Below, in pieces: positions 10,163 through 21,245 of a stretch of DNA of 64,000 nucleotides; within the stretch, counting starts at the first letter, position 1; each line of letters opens with the position of its first letter. The notes below the pieces were generated by a model that saw only the letters and a program-made list of their open reading frames with translations, searched no databases and had not been told where the DNA came from. The translations under genes were made by a program, and so were the position numbers. The stretch is from Amantichitinum ursilacus (lineage in GTDB: Bacteria; Pseudomonadota; Gammaproteobacteria; Burkholderiales; Chitinibacteraceae), in NCBI RefSeq assembly GCF_001294205.1, contig NZ_LAQT01000002.1, positions 186,001 through 250,000 of the forward strand. Direction: 5' to 3'.

Positions 10163-11617
10163 ATGACCTGGACCAGTCTGAATGCAGGTGCGGCAACACC
10201 GGAGATTTTTCTCCTGATCGCGGTTTGCGCCGTCCTGCTGATCGATCTGTTTGTTAGCGACGCCAAGCGGCACGTCACTTATTTACTGACGTTGGGCGCA
10301 CTGGCTGTCACGGCCTGTCTGCTGGTTAACGGCCTGGCGCAACCGCCGCAACTGGCTTTCAGCGGCATGTTTGTGCAAGACCCGCTGGCAGGCGTGGCCA
10401 AGCTGGCCATGGTGCTGGGCGCTGCGCTGGTGTTTATCTATGGCCGGGCCTATGCCGAGGCGCGCGGTTTGTTTCGGGGCGAGCTGTTTACGCTAAGCCT
10501 GTTCTCGCTGCTGGGCATGATGGTAATGGCATCCGCCATGAACTTCGTGACGCTGTACGTGGGCCTGGAACTGCAATCGCTGGCCATGTATGCCCTGATC
10601 GCGCTGAACCGCGACAACGTGCAATCGTCCGAAGCCTCGATGAAATACTTTGTGCTGGGCGCGCTGGCTTCTGGTCTGCTGCTGTACGGTATGTCGATGG
10701 TGTACGGCGCCAGCCAGAGCCTGGATGTACTGACCATTGCGCACAACATCACTGCTGGTGGCGCTAACCGTGTACTGAGCGTGTTCGGTCTGGTGTTCAT
10801 TGTGGTGGGTATTGGCTTCAAGCTGGGCGCGGTGCCGTTCCATATGTGGATGCCCGATGTGTACCAGGGCGCGCCCACCCCTGTCGCGCAGCTGATTGGT
10901 ACTTCGTCCAAGGTGGCTGCGTTTGTGTTTATCCTGCGCATCCTGGCCGAATCGCTGCAAGGCTTTGCGCCGGACTGGAGCCAGATGCTGATGTTGATGG
11001 CAGTGCTGTCACTGGCCTTGGGCAACATCACCGCCATTGCGCAATCGAACATCAAGCGCATGTTTGCATTCTCGGCCATCGCCCATATGGGCTTTGTGCT
11101 GCTGGGCATCATGGTCGGCAATCCGTACGGCTATGGCGCGGCATTCTTCTATTCGATTACCTATCTGCTGACCAGCGCGGCGGGCTTCGGTTTGATCATG
11201 TTGATGTCGCGCGCCGGCTTTGAAGCCGATCGCATTGATGACTTCAAGGGTCTGAATCAACGCAGCCCGTGGTTTGCTTTCATGATGCTGATCGTCATGT
11301 TCTCGATGGCGGGTGTGCCGGTGTTTGTGGGCTTCTTTGCCAAACTGGCTATCCTGAAAGCCGTTGTGAGCATGGGCCTGACCTGGCTGGCTGTATATGG
11401 CGTGCTGATGTCGCTGATTGGCGGGTTCTATTACTTGCGCGTGGTCAAGGTCATGTATTTCGATGAGGCGGAAGATACGCATCCTATTGTCGCAGGCATC
11501 GATGCCCGCGCCATCCTCAGCGTTAACTGCTTGTTGCTGCTGGTGTTGGGCCTGATGCCGGACCGCCTGATGTATCTGGTCACCGCGGCCATCACGCACT
11601 CCATCGTGCAGATGTAA
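10163..11617 (+). CDS. nuoN: NADH-quinone oxidoreductase subunit N
   Basis: This is the third antiporter-like subunit of complex I, 484 residues with about 14 transmembrane helices. Motifs include VGLELQSLAMYALIALNRD, KLGAVPFHMWMPDVYQGAP and KRMFAFSAIAHMGFVLLG. It is the last structural nuo gene. The next gene starts seven bases after its stop. The assignment is secure. Confidence 0.97.
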   Translation: MTWTSLNAGAATPEIFLLIAVCAVLLIDLFVSDAKRHVTYLLTLGALAVTACLLVNGLAQPPQLAFSGMFVQDPLAGVAKLAMVLGAALVFIYGRAYAEARGLFRGELFTLSLFSLLGMMVMASAMNFVTLYVGLELQSLAMYALIALNRDNVQSSEASMKYFVLGALASGLLLYGMSMVYGASQSLDVLTIAHNITAGGANRVLSVFGLVFIVVGIGFKLGAVPFHMWMPDVYQGAPTPVAQLIGTSSKVAAFVFILRILAESLQGFAPDWSQMLMLMAVLSLALGNITAIAQSNIKRMFAFSAIAHMGFVLLGIMVGNPYGYGAAFFYSITYLLTSAAGFGLIMLMSRAGFEADRIDDFKGLNQRSPWFAFMMLIVMFSMAGVPVFVGFFAKLAILKAVVSMGLTWLAVYGVLMSLIGGFYYLRVVKVMYFDEAEDTHPIVAGIDARAILSVNCLLLLVLGLMPDRLMYLVTAAITHSIVQM

Positions 11618-11624
11618 GGACCGC

Positions 11625-11924
11625 ATGCTCGAAGTCGTTTTGTTGTGTGTGTTGGGTGTGGTTGCCGCCAACCTGCCTTTCTTGTCGGACCGCGTGTTTC
11701 TGGTTGTGCCCAACACGCGTCTGCGCAAGCACTTCGGCTGGGAACTGCTGGAGGTGTTGGTGTTGTACGCTGTGGTATTAGGCATTGCGCGGGTACTTGA
11801 GGCGCGCGTCAGCACGGTGCAGCCGCAACACTGGTGGTTTTATGTCGCCACCCTGGCTTTATTTGTGGTGGTGGCGTGGCCAGGGTTTGTCTGGCGCCAC
11901 TTCTGGCGCAAGCCTGGTATGTAA
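11625..11924 (+). CDS. DUF2818 family membrane protein
   Basis: This is a 99-residue protein with three likely transmembrane helices and the short conserved pattern NLPFLSDRVF near residue 17. In betaproteobacteria a DUF2818 gene regularly closes the nuo operon. This gene begins seven bases after nuoN and is followed by a terminator, so it is probably part of the same transcript. An accessory or assembly role for complex I is a reasonable inference from position, but no function is proven to my knowledge. Confidence 0.85.
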   Translation: MLEVVLLCVLGVVAANLPFLSDRVFLVVPNTRLRKHFGWELLEVLVLYAVVLGIARVLEARVSTVQPQHWWFYVATLALFVVVAWPGFVWRHFWRKPGM

Positions 11925-11947
11925 CACACACCAGCTATCGCGAGGAA

Positions 11948-11976
11948 AACGCTACCTTTATGGTGGCGTTTTTTTT
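11948..11976 (+). terminator. Rho-independent terminator of the nuo operon
   Basis: A 9-bp stem (11948-11956 with 11962-11970, one T-G pair) with a five-base loop is followed by a run of eight T. It lies 24 bases after the DUF2818 stop. Confidence 0.9.
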
Positions 11977-12060
11977 GGCTTGCGGCAGCGTGGATGTAGT
12001 CGCGGGGTAGCGTGGCGGCGCAAATAGTACGAAGAATCTACATTTTATGTAGGACAGGGC

Positions 12061-12089
12061 TTGCCAGGCACGGGCGAAGTCGCTAATAT
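12061..12089 (+). promoter_or_regulatory. Sigma-70-type promoter for tRNA-Val and the thrS operon
   Basis: TTGCCA (12061-12066) and TAATAT (12084-12089) are separated by 17 bases. The predicted start is about seven bases before the tRNA. No other good promoter is seen between the tRNA and thrS, so tRNA-Val, the leader peptide and thrS may share this transcript. This is an inference from consensus match only. Confidence 0.6.
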
Positions 12090-12103
12090 CGCCGTTCTTC
12101 GAC

Positions 12104-12180
12104 AGGCACGTAGCTCAGCTGGTTAGAGCACCACCTTGACATGGTGGGGGTCGTTGGTTCGAGTCCAATCGTGCCTACCA
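12104..12180 (+). tRNA. tRNA-Val (anticodon GAC)
   Basis: This is a 77-base cloverleaf. The acceptor stem is AGGCACG with CGTGCCT, the D-arm contains AGCTGGTTAGAG, the anticodon stem CCACC/GGTGG encloses TTGACAT (anticodon GAC), and the T-arm contains GGTTCGAGTCC. The 3' ACCA is encoded. It lies immediately upstream of the thrS leader. Confidence 0.97.
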
Positions 12181-12210
12181 ACAGAATTTGATGAAAAGGA
12201 AGATCAAGCC

Positions 12211-12246
12211 ATGTTCCGAACTACCACGACTACCGGTGTTAACTGA
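12211..12246 (+). CDS. Threonine-rich leader peptide of the thrS operon
   Basis: This is an 11-codon reading frame encoding MFRTTTTTGVN and then TGA. It contains five consecutive Thr codons (ACT ACC ACG ACT ACC, 12220-12234). A good ribosome binding site (aaaggaag, 12196-12202) lies about eight bases before the ATG. Five Thr codons in a row just upstream of a terminator and of the threonyl-tRNA synthetase gene fit a control peptide: when charged tRNA-Thr is scarce the ribosome would stall in this run. The last Thr codons lie in the first strand of the leader hairpin described in the next entry. The peptide itself probably has no other function. Confidence 0.85.
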   Translation: MFRTTTTTGVN

Positions 12247-12312
12247 ACGCGGTAGCCGTGCTTGGCTTGGTCTTGTATAAAAAAGTGCGGCTTCTGCCCG
12301 CACTTTTTTTTT
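12230..12312 (+). promoter_or_regulatory. Transcription attenuator of thrS (pause, antiterminator, terminator)
   Basis: Three mutually exclusive helices are visible. The pause hairpin pairs CTACCG (12230-12235, inside the Thr codons) with CGGTAG (12250-12255). The antiterminator pairs AGCCGTGCTT (12254-12263) with AAGTGCGGCT (12283-12292) over 10 bp with two G-U pairs. The terminator pairs AAGTGCGG (12283-12290) with CCGCACTT (12298-12305) and runs into a stretch of nine T. A ribosome stalled on the Thr codons would mask the first strand, free the second and favour antitermination. This is the classical amino acid operon design, read directly from base pairing but not tested. Confidence 0.82.
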
Positions 12313-12430
12313 GCCCCTGCGCCCTGAGCGTTGATCGCGAATGTGATTGCCGGGCCGGCAGAAAAATCTGATCGATAATATTGCGGCCCGCATGCCCCGA
12401 GTGGCGCGGCCCGACAAGAAGGCGAAAACC

Positions 12431-14329
12431 ATGATTGCGATTACGCTTCCCGATGGCTCCAAACGTGAATTCGAATCCCCGATCAGCGTGCATGGCGTAG
12501 CGGCCAGCATTGGCGCGGGTCTGGCGCGTGCTGCGCTGGCGGGCAAGGTCGACGGCAAACTGGTCGACACCAGCTTTGTGATTAACCACGATGCCAGTCT
12601 GGCCATCGTGACGGACAAGGATGCGGATGGCCTCGACGTTATTCGCCACTCCACGGCCCACTTGCTGGCCTATGCCGTTAAATCGTTGTTTCCGGACGCC
12701 CAAGTCACCATCGGCCCGGTGATCGATGAAGGCTTCTATTACGATTTCAGTTATTCGCGCCCGTTTACGCCGGAAGATCTGGCAGCCATCGAGAAGAAAA
12801 TGGCGGAGCTGGCCAAACAGGACATCCCGGTGGAGCGCTACGAACTGTCGCGTGACGAAGCCGTGGCGTATTTCAAAGGCATCGGTGAGAAGTACAAGGC
12901 TGAGATCATCGAGTCGATCCCGGCTGATCAAACGCTGAGCCTGTATCGCGAAGGCGATTTCACCGACTTGTGCCGCGGCCCACACGTGCCGTCGACGGGA
13001 AAGCTGAAAGTATTCAAGCTGATGAAGGTGGCTGGCGCGTACTGGCGCGGCGACAGCAAGAACGAAATGTTGACGCGCGTATACGGTACCGCGTGGGCGA
13101 AGAAAGAAGATCTGGATGCGTATCTGCATCGTCTGGAAGAAGCCGAAAAGCGCGATCACCGCAAGATCGGCAAGGCGCTGGACTTGTTCCATATGCAGGA
13201 AGAAGCGCCGGGCATGGTGTTCTGGCATCCCAAGGGGTGGCAGCTGTGGCAGTCCATCGAGCAATACATGCGCCGCCGTCTGGGCGTAGCGGGCTATCAA
13301 GAAGTGCGTACGCCGCAAATGATGGATCGCGTGCTGTGGGAGCGCTCGGGCCACTGGGAAAATTACCACGACAACATGTTCATCACCGAGTCGGAAAAAC
13401 GCGTTTACGCGGTCAAGCCGATGAACTGCCCCGGCCATGTGCAGATTTTTAATAGCGATCTGCGCTCGTATCGCGATCTGCCGTTGCGCCTGGCCGAGTT
13501 CGGCGCTTGCCACCGCAATGAGCCGTCCGGTTCGTTGCATGGTTTGATGCGGGTACGCGGCTTTACGCAAGATGACGCGCATATTTTCTGTACGCCTGAT
13601 CAGTTTATTTCGGAAGCGATTGCGTTCCATCAACTGGCCATGAGCGTGTACGACGACATGGGCTTTACGGATGTCTCAATCAAGCTGTCGCTGCGCCCGG
13701 ACAAACGCGCCGGTAGCGACGAAGGCTGGGACAATGCCGAGAACGGCATGCGCGATGCCTTGCGTGCCTGCGGCGTGGAATGGGAAGAGCTGCCGGGTGA
13801 GGGCGCTTTCTACGGTCCGAAAGTGGAATACCACATCAAGGACGCGATTGGCCGTTCGTGGCAATGCGGTACGCTGCAGCTCGATTTTGTGCTGCCGGAG
13901 CGTCTGGGCCCTGAGTATGTGGCCGAAGACAACAGCCGCCAGCGCCCGATCATGCTGCATCGCGCGATCGTCGGTTCGATGGAGCGTTTCCTCGGTATCC
14001 TGATTGAAAACTTTGCCGGTTCCTTCCCGTTGTGGCTGGCGCCGACGCAGTTGGTGGTGATGAATATCTCGGAAGCGCAGGCTGATTACGTGGCTGAAGT
14101 AGCCCAAAAGCTGAAGGCCGCTGGCCTTCGGGTGCAATCAGACTTGAGAAACGAGAAAATAACCTATAAAATCCGCGAACATAGCTTGCAGCGCTTGCCG
14201 TACCAACTCATTGTGGGCGACAAAGAAAAAGCTGCAGGTCTGGTGGCCGTGCGTAGCCGCAGTGGTGAAGATCTGGGGCAGATGACGGTAGAGGCCTTGC
14301 TGGAACGGCTGAAACCCGAACTGCTGTAA
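12431..14329 (+). CDS. thrS: Threonyl-tRNA synthetase
   Basis: This enzyme charges tRNA-Thr with threonine in the cytoplasm. It has 632 residues from the ATG at 12431, chosen because the protein then begins [14 protein letters not shown] like other ThrS proteins and because aagg lies eight bases upstream. An in-frame start 84 bases earlier exists but adds an atypical tail. Domains in order are TGS (1-60), the editing/SAD domain with the [11 protein letters not shown] motif and TDLCRGPHV, the class II catalytic core with MNCPGH and [11 protein letters not shown], and the C-terminal anticodon-binding domain. It is preceded by a threonine attenuator and followed by infC. Confidence 0.97.
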   Translation: MIAITLPDGSKREFESPISVHGVAASIGAGLARAALAGKVDGKLVDTSFVINHDASLAIVTDKDADGLDVIRHSTAHLLAYAVKSLFPDAQVTIGPVIDEGFYYDFSYSRPFTPEDLAAIEKKMAELAKQDIPVERYELSRDEAVAYFKGIGEKYKAEIIESIPADQTLSLYREGDFTDLCRGPHVPSTGKLKVFKLMKVAGAYWRGDSKNEMLTRVYGTAWAKKEDLDAYLHRLEEAEKRDHRKIGKALDLFHMQEEAPGMVFWHPKGWQLWQSIEQYMRRRLGVAGYQEVRTPQMMDRVLWERSGHWENYHDNMFITESEKRVYAVKPMNCPGHVQIFNSDLRSYRDLPLRLAEFGACHRNEPSGSLHGLMRVRGFTQDDAHIFCTPDQFISEAIAFHQLAMSVYDDMGFTDVSIKLSLRPDKRAGSDEGWDNAENGMRDALRACGVEWEELPGEGAFYGPKVEYHIKDAIGRSWQCGTLQLDFVLPERLGPEYVAEDNSRQRPIMLHRAIVGSMERFLGILIENFAGSFPLWLAPTQLVVMNISEAQADYVAEVAQKLKAAGLRVQSDLRNEKITYKIREHSLQRLPYQLIVGDKEKAAGLVAVRSRSGEDLGQMTVEALLERLKPELL

Positions 14330-14384
14330 CGGATTACACCAAGCCGTTCGCACGGCTTTGCATTTGACTGACTGGAGAATCAAG

Positions 14385-14906
14385 ATAGCTGCTCAAGACA
14401 AGGAGCCGCGGATCAACGGCGAGATTACCGCTCGCGAAGTCCGCTTGCAGGATGCCCAAGGCGAACAACTGGGCGTGGTGAGTCTGTACGACGCGTTGTC
14501 CAAGGCGGAAGAAGCCGAACTGGACCTGGTCGAGATTGCCCCCAATGCGACGCCGCCGGTGTGCCGCATCATGGATTACGGCAAGTACAAGTACGAAAAG
14601 TCCAAGAAAGATCACGCGGCCAAACTGAAGCAGAAGCAGATTCAGGTTAAGGAAGTCAAATTCCGGCCGGGCACGGACGAGAACGACTATCAGGTAAAGC
14701 TTAAGAACCTGATCCGTTTCTTGAACGATGGCGACAAGGCCAAGATTACCCTCCGGTTCCGCGGGCGCGAAATGGCCCACCAGGAAATCGGTATGGCCCA
14801 GCTCAAGCGGGTAGAAGCAGACCTTGGCGAAATCGCCATCGTCGAGCAGTACCCCAAGCTGGAAGGCCGCCAGATGATCATGATGCTGGCGCCGAAGAAA
14901 AAATAA
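14385..14906 (+). CDS. infC: Translation initiation factor IF-3 (ATA start)
   Basis: IF-3 binds the 30S subunit, prevents subunit joining and proofreads the start codon. Its N-domain ([13 protein letters not shown]), linker and C-domain ([14 protein letters not shown]) are complete. No ATG, GTG or TTG lies at the expected place. ATA at 14385 is seven bases after GGAG (14374-14377) and gives a 173-residue protein starting [17 protein letters not shown] at 14358 is in frame but lies upstream of the ribosome binding site. Rare AUU/AUA starts of infC are known to allow IF-3 to repress its own translation, so this start is itself a control element. The C-terminus ends in APKKK. Confidence 0.95.
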   Translation: MAAQDKEPRINGEITAREVRLQDAQGEQLGVVSLYDALSKAEEAELDLVEIAPNATPPVCRIMDYGKYKYEKSKKDHAAKLKQKQIQVKEVKFRPGTDENDYQVKLKNLIRFLNDGDKAKITLRFRGREMAHQEIGMAQLKRVEADLGEIAIVEQYPKLEGRQMIMMLAPKKK

Positions 14907-14914
14907 GTAGCCGT

Positions 14915-15055
14915 GCGGCCTTCGGGCTGCGGGGTGTAGCAAACAACGGGGGCGCGGCTGCTCCCGTTTATGTTCTGTCGGGCCAGCAATGGCCGGGTGG
15001 AACAAGCAGCCGCAACAAAAGCGTGGTGGCGGGCCCAAAGTCCTTCGCAAGAAGG
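14915..15055 (+). promoter_or_regulatory. Structured leader of rpmI-rplT
   Basis: The 189-base gap between infC and rpmI holds three strong hairpins. GCGGCC/GGCTGC is capped by TTCG (14915-14930). AACGGGGGC/GCTCCCGTT forms a 9-bp stem (14945-14968). CCTTC/GAAGG is capped by GCAA (15042-15055). In enterobacteria ribosomal protein L20 represses this operon by binding a leader fold. A similar role here is inferred from position and structure only. Confidence 0.5.
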
Positions 15056-15095
15056 CGCCTGTTGCCGGATCTAAACATCATTGGAGTGCATATTC

Positions 15096-15293
15096 ATGCC
15101 CAAGATGAAAACCAAGAGTGGCGCTAAAAAGCGCCTGAAAGTACTCGGCGGTGGTGGTGTCAAGCGCAGCAAAGCGTTCAAGCGCCACATCCTGACCAAG
15201 AAAACCACCAAGAACAAGCGCCAACTGCGCGGCACATGCATGGTCCACCCGACCAACATGGCCAGCGTTCGTGCAATGTTGCCCTACGGCTAA
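15096..15293 (+). CDS. rpmI: 50S ribosomal protein L35
   Basis: This is a 65-residue basic ribosomal protein. The ATG at 15096 ([16 protein letters not shown]) gives the normal length and follows ttggag. Upstream in-frame codons add an atypical MECIF tail and are rejected. The family segment [18 protein letters not shown] is intact. It lies 15 bases before rplT. Confidence 0.97.
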   Translation: MPKMKTKSGAKKRLKVLGGGGVKRSKAFKRHILTKKTTKNKRQLRGTCMVHPTNMASVRAMLPYG

Positions 15294-15308
15294 CCAAGGA
15301 GATTATCT

Positions 15309-16816
<1,508 letters not shown>

Positions 16817-16831
16817 GCCTGGGCTCCTGAC

Positions 16832-19192
16832 ATGAAATTCTCTGAACAATGGCTGCGCAGCTGGGCCAATCCTGCGCTGGCGTCAGAAGAACTGGCGCAT
16901 TTGCTGACCATGGCGGGCCTGGAAGTCGAAGAATCCGACCCGGCTGCGCCTGCATTTACTGATGTCATCGTCGCCGAAGTGCTGACGGTAACCCGCCACG
17001 AAAACGCGGATCGCCTGAACGTCTGCTTGGTGAACGTGGGCGAGGCTGCGCCCGTACAAATCGTATGCGGCGCACCCAATGTACGCCCCGGCATTCGCGT
17101 GCCGTGCGCTCGCGTTGGCGCTGATCTGCCGGGCGATTTCAAGATCAAACTGGCGAAGGTCCGTGGCGTGGAATCGAGCGGCATGCTGTGCTCGGCCAAA
17201 GAACTGGGCATCGCCGAAGATGCTGATGGCCTGTTGATCCTGCCGGACGACGCGCCGGTTGGGCAGTCGATTCGCGACTATCTGAACCTCGACGACACGC
17301 TGCTGACGCTGAAACTGACCCCTAACCGTGCCGATTGTTTGTCGATCCGCGGTATTGCGCGTGAAGTCTCGGCGCTGACCGGCGTGGCGCAAGACGCCAT
17401 CGTGCCGACGCCGGTGGTTGCAACCATCGCCGACGCATTGACGATCAAGCTGGAAGCGCCGGAAGCGTGCCCGTTGTACACCGGCCGCATCATCCGTGGC
17501 ATCGACCGCACCGCGCCCACGCCGGAATGGATGAAGCAGCGCCTGGCGCGCTCGGGCATCCGCAGCATCAGCGCCGTGGTCGACATCACCAATTACGTGA
17601 TGATCGAGCAAGGCCAACCGCTGCACGCTTTTGACGCCAACAAGCTGGGCGGCGATATCGTTGTGCGGCTGGCCCACGCGGGCGAAGCGCTGACCTTGCT
17701 GAACGGCAAAGAACTTGCGCTCGACGCCGATATGCTGGTCATCACCGACGGTGTTAAGCCTGTCGCGCTGGGCGGTATCATGGGCGGCGCCAATAGTGAG
17801 ATCGACGACGAAAGCCGCGATATCTTCCTCGAATCCGCCTTCTTCAGCCCTGCCGCGGTTGCGGGCAAAGCGCGCCGCCTGGGCTTCTCGTCTGAAGCCA
17901 GCCATCGCTATGAGCGCGGCGTCGACTTTGGTCACACCCGCGCCAGCCTTGAACGCGCCACGCAATTGCTGCTGGAAATCTGTGGTGGCGAGGCAGGCCC
18001 GGTGGTCGAAACCGTCGTCGCGGACAAACTGCCAGTGCGCAACGCTGTCACGCTGCGCGTATCGCGCGTCAAACGCGTGCTGGGCCTGGATCTGACCGGC
18101 AACGAAGTGCTGTTGCTGCTGCAACGCCTGAGCCTGGATGCGCAACTGGATGGCGATGTCATCACCGTGCAACCGCCCAGCTTCCGCTTTGATATCCAGA
18201 TTGAAGAAGATCTGATCGAAGAAGTGGCGCGCATGTTCGGCTACGACAACATCCCGTCGCGCCCGGCCGCCAGTCGCATCGCCATGCTGCCGCAGCCTGG
18301 CAATGCCCGGAACAAGTTTACGCTCAAGCAGATTCTGGTCGGCAGCGGCTACCAGGAAAGCATCAATTACGCGTTTGTGGAACAGAAGTGGGAAACCGAA
18401 CTGGCCCACAACGCCGATCCAATCAAGCTGATCAATCCGATCGCCAGCCAGATGAGCGTCATGCGCTCGTCCTTGCTGGGCGGCCTGGTCAGCGCGCTCA
18501 AGTACAACCAGAATCGTAAAGCCGAACGCGTGCGTCTGTTTGAACTGGCGCGTGTGTTCCATGGCGTGACCGCCGAAGCGCAACCTGAGCGCATCGGTGG
18601 CCTGGCTTGGGGCAGCCGCGAGCCGGAACAATGGGGCCTTAGCGATGTGGCGGTTGATTTCTTTGACGTCAAAGCCGACGTTGAAGCGCTGATCGCACCG
18701 CGCGTGGCCACGTTCCGCCGCGCCAGCCATCCTGCACTGCACCCCGGCCGCAGCGCCGAAGTGTTGCTGGACGGCAAGGTAATCGGCTGGTTGGGTGAAC
18801 TGCACCCGCAGTTTACGCAGAGCTATGAACTGGGCACGTCGCCCGTCGTGTTTGAGCTGGAAGTGGCGGCGTTGCTGTCTGTCCGGCCGGTCAAGGCGAG
18901 TGCCGTGTCAAAACAACAAGCGGTGCGTCGTGATCTGGCCTTGCTGGCCGAAGAATCACTGACGCTGGGTGAGTTGCAAGCTGCTTTTGCCGCGGCCAAT
19001 CAGCCTTTGGTCACCGCCATCGAGCTGTTTGATATCTACCGTGGCAAAGGTGTGCCTGAAGGCAGAAAGAGCCTTGCTTTCAAGGTGTTGATGCAAGATA
19101 CTCACAAAACTCTTACTGATGAGGAAGTCGACGCTACCGTGGCCGCGCTGATCGCAGCCGCTGCAGCGCATGGCGCCACACTACGAGCATGA
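16832..19192 (+). CDS. pheT: Phenylalanyl-tRNA synthetase beta subunit
   Basis: This is the 786-residue beta subunit, which carries the tRNA-binding OB domain (about 40-150), the B3/B4 editing region, B5, the inactive catalytic-like core and the C-terminal ferredoxin-like anticodon-binding domain. It begins [14 protein letters not shown], as is usual for PheT. It lies 15 bases after pheS. Length and domain order are normal. Confidence 0.97.
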   Translation: MKFSEQWLRSWANPALASEELAHLLTMAGLEVEESDPAAPAFTDVIVAEVLTVTRHENADRLNVCLVNVGEAAPVQIVCGAPNVRPGIRVPCARVGADLPGDFKIKLAKVRGVESSGMLCSAKELGIAEDADGLLILPDDAPVGQSIRDYLNLDDTLLTLKLTPNRADCLSIRGIAREVSALTGVAQDAIVPTPVVATIADALTIKLEAPEACPLYTGRIIRGIDRTAPTPEWMKQRLARSGIRSISAVVDITNYVMIEQGQPLHAFDANKLGGDIVVRLAHAGEALTLLNGKELALDADMLVITDGVKPVALGGIMGGANSEIDDESRDIFLESAFFSPAAVAGKARRLGFSSEASHRYERGVDFGHTRASLERATQLLLEICGGEAGPVVETVVADKLPVRNAVTLRVSRVKRVLGLDLTGNEVLLLLQRLSLDAQLDGDVITVQPPSFRFDIQIEEDLIEEVARMFGYDNIPSRPAASRIAMLPQPGNARNKFTLKQILVGSGYQESINYAFVEQKWETELAHNADPIKLINPIASQMSVMRSSLLGGLVSALKYNQNRKAERVRLFELARVFHGVTAEAQPERIGGLAWGSREPEQWGLSDVAVDFFDVKADVEALIAPRVATFRRASHPALHPGRSAEVLLDGKVIGWLGELHPQFTQSYELGTSPVVFELEVAALLSVRPVKASAVSKQQAVRRDLALLAEESLTLGELQAAFAAANQPLVTAIELFDIYRGKGVPEGRKSLAFKVLMQDTHKTLTDEEVDATVAALIAAAAAHGATLRA

Positions 19193-19242
19193 GCTTACCC
19201 AGTAGCACCGACGCCAAGTCGTATCGTAATGAGATAACAACA

Positions 19243-19560
19243 ATGACGCTTACCAAAGCAGACCTCGCCGATTTGCTGTTTGACAAGGTTGGCCTGAACA
19301 AGCGCGAAGCCAAGGATATGGTCGAAGCATTCTTCGAAGAAATCCGTGCCTCGCTTGAAGAAGGCGACACCGTCAAACTGTCAGGTTTTGGCAATTTCCA
19401 GTTGCGCGATAAACCGCAACGCCCGGGCCGCAATCCTAAAACCGGGGAAGAGATTCCGATCTCCGCTCGCCGTGTAGTCACCTTCCATGCCAGTCAGAAA
19501 CTGAAAGGGCTAGTAGAACTGCACTATGCAAAACAGCAGCAACGTCATTTCAACCAGTGA
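19243..19560 (+). CDS. ihfA: Integration host factor alpha subunit
   Basis: IHF-alpha pairs with IHF-beta to bend DNA at specific sites in recombination, replication and sigma-54 transcription. It has 105 residues from ATG 19243 ([17 protein letters not shown]). A longer in-frame start at 19189 overlaps the pheT stop and adds 18 unusual residues. The DNA-intercalating arm [12 protein letters not shown] and the ARRVVTF strand are intact. pheT-ihfA order is common in proteobacteria. IHF may matter for the sigma-54 promoter of the rtc locus in this window, which is an inference. Confidence 0.95.
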   Translation: MTLTKADLADLLFDKVGLNKREAKDMVEAFFEEIRASLEEGDTVKLSGFGNFQLRDKPQRPGRNPKTGEEIPISARRVVTFHASQKLKGLVELHYAKQQQRHFNQ

Positions 19561-19876
19561 ACTGCCGCCAATTCCTGCCAAGCGCTACTTCACCATTGGT
19601 GAAGTGAGCGAACTGTGTGGCGTAAAGCCGCACGTTCTGCGCTACTGGGAACAGGAATTCACCCAGCTCAAACCCGTAAAACGCCGCGGTAACCGTCGCT
19701 ACTACCAGCACCACGAAGTGCTGCTGGTGCGGCGGATTCGCTCGCTGTTATACGAACAAGGTTTTACCATCAGCGGCGCGCGCAACCAGCTGGCCCACGC
19801 CGGCGAAGAAGCCGCCAGCCCCGCCGCATCCATGCGCGAAGGGCTGCAAGCGCTGCTGGATTGGCTGGATGAATAA
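19526..19876 (+). CDS. MerR-family transcriptional regulator
   Basis: This is a 116-residue protein with an N-terminal winged helix of MerR type: [25 protein letters not shown], with RRGNRRYYQ in the wing. A short helical tail follows. It starts inside ihfA (35-base overlap), an arrangement conserved in many beta- and gammaproteobacteria. The protein lacks a metal-binding C-terminal domain, so the ligand is unknown. It is the last gene before a strong terminator. Confidence 0.88.
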   Translation: MQNSSNVISTSELPPIPAKRYFTIGEVSELCGVKPHVLRYWEQEFTQLKPVKRRGNRRYYQHHEVLLVRRIRSLLYEQGFTISGARNQLAHAGEEAASPAASMREGLQALLDWLDE

Positions 19877-19908
19877 GCGCCCGGATGCGTAATGCGCTGA
19901 AGCAAATC

Positions 19909-19948
19909 AAAACGCCGGATCAGGTTTGATAGCCTGAGCCGGCGTTTT
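19909..19948 (+). terminator. Rho-independent terminator after the merR-type gene
   Basis: AAAACGCCGG (19909-19918) pairs with CCGGCGTTTT (19939-19948). The inner helix TCAGG (19920-19924) pairs with CCTGA (19933-19937). It closes the thrS to merR run. Confidence 0.9.
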
Positions 19949-20143
19949 CATTGTTAGCCTGGCGCGGGCGGGGCAGGTTAGCGCCGGCATGCAGGTGTGG
20001 CGCTGTGGTTATGCCTACGCCGAGGCCAGCGCAGGCTTTGCCGGGATTGCTACTCAATTCAATTGCTTATCGACCGCGCAGTGAAAAAATGAGGGGTGAT
20101 GCTAGGCAGGCCCGACAAAGCTGGTCTATAATCGCGTCTCTCT

Positions 20144-20220
20144 CGGAATGTAGCGCAGCCTGGTAGCGCACTTGCATGGGGTGCAAGGGGTCGCGAGTTC
20201 GAATCCCGCCATTCCGACCA
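20144..20220 (+). tRNA. tRNA-Pro (anticodon GGG)
   Basis: This is a 77-base cloverleaf. The acceptor is CGGAATG with CATTCCG, the D-arm is GCGC/GCGC, the anticodon stem CTTGC/GCAAG encloses ATGGGGT, and the T-arm contains GAGTTCGAATCCC. The 3' ACCA is encoded. A TATAAT box lies at 20127-20132. The accessory island that follows directly suggests the tRNA served as an integration site, but no integrase or repeated tRNA end is visible. Confidence 0.97.
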
Positions 20221-20225
20221 AATCA

Positions 20226-20263
20226 AACAAGGGTTTGTAGACTTCGGTTTACAGGCCCTTGTT
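20226..20263 (+). terminator. Hairpin downstream of tRNA-Pro
   Basis: AACAAGGG (20226-20233) pairs with CCCTTGTT (20256-20263), with an inner TGTA/TACA helix. There is no long T run after it. It may act as a weak terminator or a 3' processing barrier for the tRNA. Confidence 0.55.
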
Positions 20264-20362
20264 GCATTTCCAGCCTATACAGCCTATTCGGGTACACTTT
20301 CGAGTACTCCTTGGATACTGCTTGTTATTTCAAGGGGGTTTGAGTCTTGTTGTGTCAACCAT

Positions 20363-21217
20363 TCACCCTCGATATTGAACTCTATTGAAATGCTGTTCCG
20401 GTGGACGGCCAATAGTTTGATGCAATTCAACCCAAGGTTGGTGGGCGCGTATAGCTTCTACAATCTGCGTAATGTGGGCTGGACTGGTGTTGTAGCCGAA
20501 CGTAATGGATCTGAGGGCGCGTTCGTCAATCAGCAGTTTGTCGTCACGAAGTTCAGGGTCTCCCTGTAAGCGCGGCTGCTGAAGAACGTACCGATATTCT
20601 TGTTCCGGTGCCCATATCGTTGTTTTGGTCAATACACCCTTTTTGAGATCATCAAAGCTCATGCTGTCCGTGAGATCAATCGTGCGGATTTCATCGTGAT
20701 AAATGACTTCTTGCGCTAACGCCAATTGATTCCGCAGGTCCAGTTCTATCGCGATGCCTTTGTGGTTACATGCGTACTCGTTCCACAGATGTTGGTTTTG
20801 GGCGGAGGTGCTGAGGCTCATGATCCGCATCTTGGCATCCAGCTCGCGGTGTATATCCGCATTTGCAGCGGGCAGCAGGGCGTCTAGTTTTTCTTGGGTT
20901 AACCCGTCTAACTCAACTTGCATTTCTTCTTCGCTAGGATGGGGTTCTCGACCAAGCATGCATCGTCTTGCCCAAGCGTGGACACGTGGTCGGTAGTCCG
21001 GATCCCCATAGTTTCCAAGAACATAGTTCGGTTTGCATTCTTCCGGATCATTGAGGATTGATGGCTTTGGAAAATAAAGAAGACGGTTCCGGATTAACTC
21101 CAGCACATGATGTATTCCGTTGCCGTCCAGGCTCTTGTATTTGAAGAGTGGTCCGTTCCAGAAATTCAAGGAAACTACACCGTAGTCGGTTTCAATTTCG
21201 ATTTTTCTGACACTCAT
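20363..21217 (-). CDS. DUF2971 domain protein
   Basis: This is a 284-residue cytoplasmic protein. The family pattern is present: LFKYKSL near residue 25, a strand with FPKPSILNDPEEC (about 50-62), MSLSTSAQNQHLWNEYACNHKGIAIELD (around residue 133), the YHDE strand, and WAPEQEYRYV near residue 203. DUF2971 proteins are common in defence and accessory islands, and their activity is not established to my knowledge. The gene runs toward tRNA-Pro. Its upstream neighbour is divergent. Base composition is lower in GC than the nuo and translation operons. Confidence 0.8.
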   Translation of the reverse strand: MSVRKIEIETDYGVVSLNFWNGPLFKYKSLDGNGIHHVLELIRNRLLYFPKPSILNDPEECKPNYVLGNYGDPDYRPRVHAWARRCMLGREPHPSEEEMQVELDGLTQEKLDALLPAANADIHRELDAKMRIMSLSTSAQNQHLWNEYACNHKGIAIELDLRNQLALAQEVIYHDEIRTIDLTDSMSFDDLKKGVLTKTTIWAPEQEYRYVLQQPRLQGDPELRDDKLLIDERALRSITFGYNTSPAHITQIVEAIRAHQPWVELHQTIGRPPEQHFNRVQYRG

Positions 21218-21245
21218 GTTGTGCCCTTAGTGAGTCTGGCCGTTG

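Noticed and set aside
12347-12430. Longer thrS start upstream of 12431
   Set aside because: The added residues do not match ThrS, and the ribosome binding site fits ATG 12431.
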